Assembly (NCBI RefSeq): GCF_043290135.1
Contig: NC_134705.1
Coordinates: 95,807,239-95,871,238 of the forward strand
Length of the DNA stretch: 64,000 bases
Direction: 5' to 3'
DNA from: Rhipicephalus microplus
Taxonomy: Eukaryota > Arthropoda > Arachnida > Ixodida > Ixodidae
This document shows positions 36,901 through 48,900 of the stretch, piece after piece. Position numbers and translations under genes: made by a program. The notes under the pieces are model-generated. The model was given only the letters and a program-made list of their open reading frames with translations. It was not told where the DNA came from and ran no database searches. Within the stretch, counting starts at the first letter, position 1, and each line of letters starts with the position of its first letter.

Positions 36901-39900
36901 TACTACAGGAGATGACAAAAAATACTAAAACCAAGTACAAAAATACTAAAATAGCGCTTTATTTTCTAAGAACTGGCTTAGATGAATGGAATACAAAAGA
37001 AACATTTCACAAAAGAGGCACAAAAAGTTCTCAAGTCTCGGAAGTGGAGGGGTGGGCTAGCATAGAGGCCGTGGCAGCCTTGGCCTTCCTCAGAAAGTCC
37101 TTGTCAAAGACCTGTTCGTGGCACTTTCCCGAGTGTGACTGGGCACATCTTGCGACAAGCAACTGCTCCACAGTCTTTTTCGACATGGAGGCACGGAACT
37201 GGGTGTGCGCCTTTTTCACTTTGCTGAAGACTCTTTCACACTCCGCATTACTATGCGGGAGTGTTAGGACCCCCAACATAAATTTTGAAAGTCTGGCATA
37301 CTTAAAGCTGCCATCCACTTCTCGTAAACCGGACACCGCTCGCCATTGCTCATCAATCTGCTGCTCCTTAGGTACTTCAGCGGGTAATTCTTCCAACTGA
37401 AGACGCGTGAACTCTGCCTGAATGTCGTCCAGAGCAGAATTCACATCTTGCCCCTCTTGAAGTGGTAGCAGCACTGGGAAGCGGTTGATTAAGTACTTCA
37501 CATCAGAAAACCTGGCGTGTTCAATGGACGCAAGCCTCGCTACTTCTGCACTTTTCAACAGCTCACACTTCAGTGGAAATTTCAGGATCATGTACTCCGT
37601 TGCTGCAACGAAGAACCTTCTTATATGTGTAAAAAACTCTTCCCTTGCTTCTTTTCTTAGGCCTTCCAAGGTCTGTGTAGTCCGACTACCAATTACAATA
37701 TCTTCATTATCTCTTTGGCTGACGGAAGATTTGTAGTCAACATCAGCCAACACATCAGCTTTTTTGATCACTGAAGGTTTTACAAAACGCAACATGATCT
37801 CTCTTAGCAAGTTACTAAGCACTTCACGCAGCAAGTGCACTTGAGGGGCTCCAGACTGCAGGAACACGTTCACCTTTTCAAACTCTGGGATTACAGACAG
37901 CAAGAAGTCACAGTATGCTCTATTTGCATCTGATGAAAGAAACATGAATAGTCTTTCTTCTCTGTTTAAGACCTTTCCTGGACGGTTTTGGGTTCGCTTG
38001 GGAGCTGTATCAGACACGGGGACATTTGTGTCCAGTCTTGGTCTTTTGCTCGAATGACGGCTCTCCGCTTCCTTTGCATGCTTCTGAAGGTCAGTGCGAA
38101 GGTTACATGGCTTGCTGGGAAACTTGGAAACCTGCCCGGAGGGCCTTACTTCACTATGGAAGAAACTAAGCAGTGGCTGCCACTGGTCCACAAGCCGTTT
38201 CAGGCTCCTTCCAAGAGAGAGCCACCTGGTGCTGACATGCTTTAAAATTTTCTTGGTCTCTACATCGTGGAGAGACTGAAAAGCTTTCAGCTTGTCCTTC
38301 CTTTTTGAGCTTTTCTCGAGGTAGTAGAAAATGTCAACTAGCAGCTCATCCACATTCAGTGGAAGGCATGCTGAGCCTTTCTGTGCCGCCAGATTGATCA
38401 AATGGCAACAGCAGCCCATGATGGCAATGTTCTCATGGCTTTCTTTCAGCACAGCAGCCACTCCGTTTTTTAATCCAATCATGACTGGCGCGTTATCACA
38501 CGCCATGCCGATGCAGTTCTTGAGCGGTATCTTTTTGCTCGTTAGCGTGTCCACAACAAGCGAACCGATGTTTCGTCCCGTGGAGTTACCTTCGAGGGCA
38601 GGCATCGCGAGCAAGGCAGTGCGAACAGTACTATCACAGAACGTCACCACGATTGGATACAGTTTTGCATCGTTGCCGGCGTCATTGCTCCCGTCTGTGG
38701 CGACTGAGAACGGAGCGTGCTGCAAGTGACTTATCACTTCGTCGATAGCTTTATTGGCCATTTCCTTCACAATCGCCGTAGTCTTCGTACGGGCGCAGGC
38801 GTAGTTCTTAGCTTCCTTCGAGTCCGGAAACATTTTTCGAAAGAGGTCTCCAGCGTGATCAGCAGCCGTGAACGGCACGTTGTGTTCAATCAGGAACGCA
38901 GTAAAAAGGCACTCCGCTCGAGTTGTAGTATCGAGATCCGCTTTGCTGAAGTACCCTCCAAGTTTCCCGTTAGAGTCCACAAGTTTCGCCGAGTCTTTGT
39001 GTTTCTTCGTATTCACATGTAGCAGAATGTCCCGGCGACCAGCGTGCGAAATGTTCACATCACAGCAGCACAAACTACAAAATGCGTACCGCTCACCTTT
39101 ACGCGACCTCTTAATAAATGGAAAGTCAGTCGAATAGCTGGGAATAAAAACTTGAAAGTATTTCTTCTCAGACATCTCGTGAGCTGCTAGGGCTGAACCA
39201 TACGCTACCGCTCCGCAAAAACATGTGCAAGGCACCTCCCGCAGCGCATGGTAACAAAGAAAGTCGAGCACATTTCCGCTATCCGCGAAGTCAATGCTTT
39301 TTGGCTTTGGCTTTGACTCTGGATATAAGCCAATACAGTGTTGCCTGCATAGCCCCGCAAAAAAAAAAGGCCAGATTCAGCTGGTGCAGTTGACTGTCTG
39401 AAGCAGCGCGTTCAGTTTGCGAACTTTTCGACCCGAAACATGAAAAATCGTAAAAATATAGTTGTCATTACGATACTCGTAAAAATGTGCTGAAAATCGG
39501 ACACTTTACGATAAAATCGTAAAACTTGGCAGGTATGCAGTAATAATGAATTGCAATTCGTCCCCTGAGTTACTCAGCAATGCAATGTCATTGGCGAAGC
39601 GCAGGTTACTAAGGTACTCCTTAAGCACGCAGTAAACCTCCTGTAAGCACGCAGTAAATAGCATTGGGGAGATCGTATCCCCTTGTCTTATGCCTTTCTT
39701 CATTGGTATTCTGTCGCTTTCTTTATGGAGCACTATGGTGGCAGTTGATCCTCTGTAGCTTTCTTCCAGGATGTTTATATATGCTTCTTCGACGCCCTGA
39801 TTCCGCAGTGTCTGCACGACTGCTGATATCTCTATTGAATCGAATGCCTTCTCGTAATCTGTGAAGGCTATGTATAGTGACTGGGTGTACTCTGAGCACT

Positions 39901-42900
39901 TCTATATCACCTGATTGATAGTATGAACGAGGTGGATTGTTGAGTAGCCTGTACGAAATCCTGCCTGATCCTTTGGCTGACTGAATTCTAATGTGGTCTT
40001 AATTCTGTTAGCAATTACCTTTGTAAATAGCTTGTATACGACAGAGAGCAAGCTGATTAGCCTGCAATTTTCCAAGTCTTTGACGTCGCTTTTCTTATAG
40101 ATTAAGATGATGTTGGCGTTTTTCCAACATTCTGGTATCCTCCTCATTATGAGACACTTCGTATATAAGGTGGCCAGTTTTTCTAACACAATCTCTCCGC
40201 CATCTTTCAGCACGTCCGTTGTTACGTTATCTTCACCAGCAACTTTGCCTCTTTGAATTTTGTTCACGGCTTTCCCGACTTCTGTGAGAAACAGTGGAAT
40301 GTCATCCAGGGTGTCGCTAGTTTTTACATTATGGTCGTGGTTGTCTCAGCTACTGTACAGATCTCTGCAAGAATCCTCCACTACTTTAGCTATCCTATCC
40401 ATATTGGTAGTTAGTTTGCCTTCCTTGTCCTTTGATGCATACATCTGGTTTTTACCTATCCCGAGTTCCCTCTTCACCGCTTTGACGCTTCCTCCGTTCT
40501 TTAGAGTACATTCTTAAATGCTCTCCTTGATTCTCTAGCTTAAATGCCAACAAAACTTCAGACAACCGTCACCAGAGCGACTGCAGTACACAATGAAACA
40601 AAAGAGAAGCAACTGAGATTATCTATTTCTTTTTTTTTTTTTCACAACAAGTGCCCCCCTCCCCTAACAAAAAAAGTTTTTTAGCGCAATGCTACTCACG
40701 ATGTCTGACGCATCTACTCTCGTGCCCACAATCTTCAGCCTGATCTCGTCGTCCTGCTGGATGATGATGTCCTGCAAAACGAACCTCACATAAGATCACG
40801 AAGCTAGAAGACCAGTCAACAACCAAAATAAATGGGGTGGTGCCATCAAATTTCGGGGCTACAACAAGCCTGTTGTGGGTTGCCTCTGTACGCAAGGACA
40901 CTCTACACAAAGGGTCAAATACAGCTAAACATTTAGAATATATTTATATTCACTTGCGAAGTGTACCTAAATGCTTCTGCTCTCCATCGAGACTCATCGC
41001 TAGTGGGTCTTGCGCTGACGTAGCTCTTATAGGAAGAGCAGAGAAAACTGTAGTGATGCCACACCAAATCTGTAGTGACGTGAGTGACCTCTAGACCTCC
41101 ACCATCTCTGCAACATACACACCGGCGAAACATTGGTTGCTACACCACTACACCAATTGTGATGCAGAAACACAAGCCCTTCGCCATGATCTGACTTCAG
41201 GCTCTCTCACCGTTATGTTACGACGTTTCAGCAGTCGAAAACACGCACTCGATGTGCGATGAGAAATTATTGCGAAGCAATTTTGGCGATACCTAGATAG
41301 AGTGTAGCTCCATGCTATCGCGAGACATCTGACCTAAAAATATTTCTCAGGAAAATCTTAGTTGCAAATAGGCTGATAACATGCCACACTCACCTCATCT
41401 TGCGTCCTGTAGCACGGTGGGTTGGAGTTTGGATCAAACTGCATGTCCGATGGAATGGACTGGAATGCGCAAGATTTGGAAAAAGAAGAATAGATGAAAT
41501 GAGAAACTAATGAGCAACATAGCCAATATGACAAAAAGCAGACACTGGCAAAGGGAAAAAGCAGTTGAAGAAGAAACATCGTACACCATGGCAACATTAG
41601 CATGAAAATGATGAAAAGGTAAAAATGAACTACATGGTTTTTACATTTCTGTCTTGCTTCCCATTTTGAACAGTTTGTACTAACTCTCGCAAGGATGCAT
41701 GAGTTGTTTGAAAACAAGAAATTCTTCTCAAAATGCACTAGCAGGAGTGCAGTAGCCAAAATATAATTTGGAGGAATTTCTGGAGCACGAAAATGTTACT
41801 TTTGGGACACTATAAATGATCCAAATTTAGAGCATGTTACAGAAAAAAAAAACATTATCATAAAAGACCGAATCGGGAGCAGTATAAAAAAGAAGGCTTA
41901 CATTTAGAAAAAAATATACATAGAAAACATTCAACCCGCCTGAATTGTGCAGAGTGAACGTGAGTACGGCTATTTCAATACAGTAGAATCTTGATGATAC
42001 GAATTCTAAGGAAGCGTGCAAAATATTTGTGAAGAAGAAAGAGAACTTTATTGGGGTAAACTACTACTTGCTGAAAACAGTCCACGATCTTCTTTTGAAT
42101 TTATATGCTTTCACTGCCTCTCAACAAAGTACTGTGGTTTCCTCACTCATGCTGCTGGTACAATAAGATGCATTAACACTTGGCATCAAAGGGAGTGAAA
42201 GCAACAAAATTTAATAAAAATTCACTCGCTTTGCCGCTCAAGTGGCGGGAAAAACGTGCAACGAAGTCGATACGACAAAAATCAGTCCAAGCGAATTCAC
42301 GAGAAAACACCGGAGCGGCCGCGAAACCACACCTGTGCCCGTAGAGAATGTTCTGCCCCTTGTATACAGGCCAACGCTGGCAGCGTCTTCGCCGCTTGAG
42401 TATTTATTCCTGAGCATCGAAATCCTTACTGAGTACTAGTTATGCATGCAAGGCACTGAAAAGAAACAGTTTACACATTTACAAACGTTGTTTCGGGAGA
42501 TACGTCAGAAGAAACTACACGAGCAGACGCAACGGCAGTGGTGACGACGGATTCAGCTAGCAGTGCAAAAAAGACACACGTTAGGGCATGCTGACACGCT
42601 GCTACTGCATCTTCTACTTCCAGTGTTTGCAGCGATCGTAATCCAAACCAGGCTCTCGATGAATGCGTCTTTTTCAAAGCTGTGAGCTTTGTGGTGCTGC
42701 GCGGGTAGTTCGCAATACACTCAAGCGAGCCACCCCACCCGCTGACGCCTTGGCCTCCATCTTGAATGGCTGGTTGTTTACATCACAGAGTTCAAGAGCT
42801 AGTGCAGCCGATGTAGCCAATGCCGTGGCAACTAGTAAGGCGTTTTTCGCCCCCACCCTATCGCATAGGGTAAAATTGGTTTCAAACCAATTTTTTCGCG

Positions 42901-45900
42901 CCGGCCCCACAACATGGTTTTCCAGACACTTTTCGGCGACAAAGCGAGGAAAATTTCAGTGAGCTTTGCGGCATTCGCTCCCTACGATGCCAAGTGTGGA
43001 CGGGCCTTCCTTTCACAGACAAGCGGTGTTGCGCCGTTGATGTGCAGCGGTCAATTGTGCATTCGTATCATTCGCGGTTGCTGGGGAAACCGTTAGTACA
43101 AAACCAAATCCCGGCATATTTTATATAATGTAGTCCATCCAAAGCAACCTTAAAATTCGTATCATCGCGAAATTTGCATGAACCGTAATCGTATCATCGA
43201 ATCGTAATTGTATCATCGTGATTCTACTGTAAAATTAGTCTTCTCAATTACCTGACTGAGCAAAGAATGAAATGCACATTAACATTTGCCACACCTGTCG
43301 AATTCTTCAACAGACTCTGCTAATTCATACATGACTCTGCCAAGCTGGTGGTCTTGAAATTTCGGAGATTTGGAAAATTGAGAAGTAAGGGGTAGCAAAC
43401 AAAACAAACGAAAAAAAAAACCAGCAAAATGTGGTTGACCCCTCTAATATAGAAATCTGTATAACACACTAAAGTGAAATATATTCTCACAGAAGCAGTT
43501 CATTGTTTATTACCCATTGATACATAATGCCTGTTGCTGTTTAGTGGCTACAGCACCCTTACATGTTGATGCACCCACGTTGATACCTGGTGGCACATTT
43601 CCACCACGACATCAACAACTTGCGACCGATATACACTATCCGGAGACATTGCACGCATCACACACTCACACAACGGACACTTAAAGCACAGCCCTGGTAA
43701 ACCGTGCAAGCGAAAGAGATCGGGTTTTCATTCAATCGTTTTCGAACTCGCGTTCTGCTATAGCAAAGAAGCGTGACTTTCGGGTAGGCAACCGTCCTGT
43801 GGAGCAGGAGGCTACAGACATGCCAGTCAGACAGTCTGGGCCAGCAACATTGTCAAACGTGCAGTGGCCACAGTAGATAAATCAATCTAAGTCTTCTAAA
43901 ATGAATTGGTGTTAAAAAGGATGCAAAAGAGATGTGGTTCCATCGGCTTCAGTGAGGCAGAAAGGCAGTTGTTGTGACCTCACAAATCAACAGCCGCAAA
44001 GATTTTTACAATCCATCACATAAAAATGGGGTGGCAGGGATTCGTTGTATGCTTCAAGTACTGTCTCTTTCTCCTTTCGAACCAGGGGGTGTGCTGAAAG
44101 CTAAGCAGGGAGGCGAATGACGAAAGAACAACAAGATGCATCACTAGTCCAGCACTCGTCATGACCTTGAGAACTTTCTTTTCAACTTTTTATAGAACAC
44201 ATGGCTTACTTTCAGTGTGATCATGAGCACGGGCATGTGACGACCACTAACACTACTAAATTCTGTCGGTTGTCAAACTGCACCGGGGAGCCGCTCGAAA
44301 ATGTGGCCCTCTACCCTCTCCTCTTGGAAGGTGGCACTGCCGCCGCAATCGACATGGTTGGCTACAGAAGCTTCGTAAGGCAGTAGCATGCTGACGAAAA
44401 ATGATGCTTCTCTCTGTCTCATTCTCTTACGTTGCGCTGCTCTTCTTAGCACCAAGTAGGGAAGAAATATCCTTCTTACTTTGTGCACTCTGTAAAAAAC
44501 CCCTAATGGGAGAATGAATAGGACCCTTAGGCTTTTCGTGCAAAGTATAATGTTTGATGTTCGTGTATAACAGGCTGGTTACATAAAAACACAAAAGTTC
44601 ATTTCGCAATACTCTCAAAAGACGCAGTTTTTTGTTTGCTACAGCTACCTTGTGCCTGTAATAATACTGATTGTTGGCCTAGTTGGTATTTACTTAATGG
44701 CATGATTTGGCCGCAAAAGAGACACACACAAGAAAAGGAACACTCAAACGACAAGCACAGGCGGCCTGTGCTTGTCGTTTGAGTGTTCCTTTTCTTGTGT
44801 GTGTCTCTTTTGCGGCCAAATCATACCTTGTGCCTGTTTTTTAGTCCACAATTCATAACCCTTGTGTAAAAATGCATGTGTATAACAATAAAAAAATTAA
44901 ACACTTCGCACGTGAATGTGAACATACGGCTTGCGCAGGCAAGAAGAGAAAGGCAGCACTCCTCTAGACTATCTAAAACCTTCCAGAATATGCCTTCGCA
45001 ATCTTTCTTTCTGTCTTTCGATCACTCTAACGATGGTCCAAAACTCGTCGAAGAGTGATGCATGCCTTTTCATGGCAACAGCATCGTCTGTGGAGCACAC
45101 TCATTCCCAATGTCAGAATAATTGGGAACCGCATCTTCAATTTTACCTTAATTTCATTTCTTGCGGCGCTCAATATCAAGAGCTGGCCGCGCAGTGGGAA
45201 GCTTATGCTTCTTTGAAAGCTTCGATAAATATTTCGGGCAATCGAGAAAAAGACATCGTACAGCGTATTCTTTTAGCGTCAATTTATCACATGGTATGGT
45301 GACCACTTCACCACTGACGTGAATGAAATATTTAACGAGGTTTTCTGGCTGGAAGTACAAGTCACACACGACACAAGAGCTGGTAAGTTCTTTGCCGAGC
45401 CTCGGAATGACGCGCTGCCATTCGCGAAGACTTGAAGCAGTCTTCGGCGGCTTGAAAAAATGCCTGTTCTCACTCGAAGACTGCACTGAGTCGTAGCCAT
45501 TCCTGTCGCCGGTCACAAAACATTGAGGCATATCAGATGAGTCTTAGAGCGGGGTTCAATCTGGTGTGCGACGCGACCACCTTTACTGTGCATGCGCAAC
45601 AGCTGGCCCAAGCACTACCAGAATGCGCTCACGTGCTAGCGCGTTCCGGCCTGTGTAACGGGATGGGTGAAACGTTGCGGCCTCTCCCCTTTACACTCTC
45701 TCAGTGAACGTGCGCTGGCATTCTATCCTAGTCAGAATGCACTGAAATGTGCCAGCACGTCTGGGCCTGCGTAAGTGGCTGTGTAAGAGGCCGTGACCTC
45801 TCCCCCTTACATTCTTTTAGGATTACATGCTTGGCAAGGTCGCAGAGCAGCTGGTGAAGCAGCGGAAGGCTCGATGCGCCGAAGTGCAATCTAAATGATG

Positions 45901-48900
45901 GCAAGCGCTCCCCGAACTCCGGTGTAAGGAAGCCCAGCACAAACGGCAACATCGGCGGGAAACTGCTACGGATGAAGTGCGGGCTCGACATTATAAAATG
46001 CAACGGCAGTGCCGAGGAGCGAAACCCCGCTATACGCAACGCGGACGTCAAAACCAAGCCTCAGCATCGAGCTTACGCTGTGCTGCGGACAAACAACACG
46101 AATCTAACGCCTGTGCAGAACATTTCGCTAGACAGCCTCAACGCCGAGGCTTCATCGGGGCCAAAGCCACTATATAGGGTGATAACACTAAATACGCAAT
46201 GTTAGTCAAACTGATAGAAACGCACCCCTCGTTCTTCTTCGTGTTGCCTCGTCATCCCCTTTAACAGGAGATGGTGTATTTTGTTGACAAGGCACACGGA
46301 ATTATTCTGGGGGCATAGTAACCAACACGAGCAAGAAAAAGCACGCGCTTCAGTGCCTCTGCCTCTACTAGTGTTGCTCACAGCGCTCGCCCTGGGGCTG
46401 ATAGCGCTGAGCGCGCCGCTACACTAGTGTGACAGGAAGGCGTCAGGTGATTCAGCGGAGTTTGATGACTAAAGTATCTAGTAACGTTGACGGCCACGAC
46501 AGCTATACAGCTCAGAATGCTCAAATCAGATTGTAGACTTGGGGTATAGGCATCATTTTTAGAGAAAGGAGACAGCAATGTTTAGTTAACTTTAAGAATT
46601 ATTTCTGAATACTACGCCACGTGCTGTGCCACAATGTTTGGCTCGCGTGTTCTCAGGAGCCTCTATGTCTGTTAAAAAAGTGTTGTGGGGCTTAATCGAG
46701 ATCAGTTTACTCTGTTACAAAAGAGAACACAAACTATTCAAAATTATGCCTTATTTACACACATGATACCTAGATTTTTCCTGTTCCTCCTTTTTTGTTG
46801 TTTTTCATTCAGATGCATGTAAGTGAAGCGGTGAAGTTTTCCCAGCTAGCAAACGTTCTTAAATGAGCCCAGGTTTGGCGTAGTGGTTGGACCGCACTGT
46901 CCAAAAGTATATGTGAAGAAAAGTGTGCGAAGGGTTTGATGACCAACGATCCTGTTACGACGACTTTCAGAGCAGCAGTGTCTAGGAATTTCCTCCTACA
47001 GCAACATAATGCTTAAAAACTGAAGACCGACAGCGGGAAAGCACATGTCACACAAAGAGATAAGTATCCCTGATGTTTCAGGCACTGTACAACTAGCGAG
47101 GAGAGTCAACAGCAATGAACAGGCACTGTGGCCCTTGCAACTGCTCCGTCCACACACGCGTGGTGGTGGTGTGTTGTGACATACTGCAGCTAATAGCGCA
47201 ACTGAAAATCACCACCTCCCCCCAAAAAAAGATGCCCGCCATCGTTGTTTTTGTTTTTTTTTGCCAATCACCTTGCGTACTGTCAGTTATAGCAGTGAAA
47301 TTCATGTTCTGCGGCAAAAGACCGCCTGCAAAGTTAATGTTTCCGATCCCTCTATGAAGCATTCAATAAGTCGGGCACAGCAGTTCCCAGGTTCAATAGC
47401 ATATTTGCTCCAGCACCTTCAAAACAACAGTTTTCTCAGCTCGTAATGAGCTGACTAAAAAAAATTTTTGTAGCATAATGTTCTTCATCGGACACAGAAC
47501 AACTTCCATGGTGTTACTAAAAGTTGCTATGGGACCTGGTGAGTAGCCCTGTAATAGCTCTTTTTTTGTGTGTGAAATTGTTGCAGGGTCTGCATTCCAA
47601 GCTATTCAGCAAGAATTTCCTACAATGCCTGATGTTTCAGCAGCTTCTACAATAGAATCATGTCGTCAGTACCAATGTTGATGTTGCACAGCTCGCCAAA
47701 CCACAATGCCTGCAGTGCCAAATGTTACAAATCCAGTTTCCAGCTAAGCGGTGTAATCACAACCCTGCATAAAAAGTTCACCATACCCTCACACCAGGTG
47801 CATCTACCACCCAGGTCAACTTACATGCCTTGAGATGAAACAGGAGAGCGGACCGATCTCGGTGAACAGGCCGACCTGAAAAGAAGCCAGAACGATTCAC
47901 CCCAATGTAGTAACAAACCCATGCCCACGTAAACCTGACAACAGCTCTGATTCAATTACGGGAACCAAAGTCTCAAAATCGTAACGCATGAACTTGTTGT
48001 CTAGTTGGTGGAACATACTGAAGTCAAACAGCATGAAAAAGGAGGACAGAAAAATACGAAAGTAGGAGACTTGTCCTAGAGGCTCAATTTCTGTATTATA
48101 CAGAAGATTATCTGGCAAGAGCTACAAAGATAGTGGAGCGCTTGATATCTGCTCCGACAGGTGCCACCCCACTACCAGCCAATGTTATTTTAATATCTTG
48201 TATGGCAACAACATGCGAACCAAAAAGCATTCTAGAACAATGACTGATAGGCATAAACTCTGGGAATGTGATTGTGTCTTGAGGGGTGAAGTTGCAGCCG
48301 CAAACACATGGATCATATCGTTGACTGGTAGCGAGTGTGCGACACTTCTTGCAGGGATGAGCTGAAGCGATTGCGCTCGCCAGATGGGTCTCAATCATTA
48401 CACGATGTTGAGCTTTACTAGTCATCAATTGCTAGATATGTGGTACACAACACAGCTAGGGCAACTCATTGTGTTCAAGAAAAGAAACCTTGAGATGAAC
48501 ACCGTCGCTCAGCTCACGTCAATAGGGAGCACATTGTAACACAAGCAGATGACGCTCCTGGCCACGGGAGGCTCTGTAATGTAGACTGAAATATTCAAGA
48601 AGATAGGCCACTAGATTCTACGTGTACTGGAACATTTCTACAAGTAAAAGGCGCGAGAAGTTGGAAGTTCGTACGGCTGAGCCACTGAAATCTGCAGCGA
48701 TTCATTTGCTTAAAGCCTTGTAATAAATTGCACAGTTGATGTAGAAACCTTAAATCTGTCTTCAAATGATCTTTAGGACTTGCTTGAGCGGCTCAATGCA
48801 TCTATACGAAATTGTCAAAACCGTTTCATGGTCCCCTAATAATAATATTATCAAGAGTTTTACGTCTCAAAACGATGATATGACTATAAAAGGTGCCGAA

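Noticed and set aside
38331..38729. Plus-strand frame opposite the hAT transposase
   Set aside because: It is the antisense shadow of a conserved minus-strand coding region.
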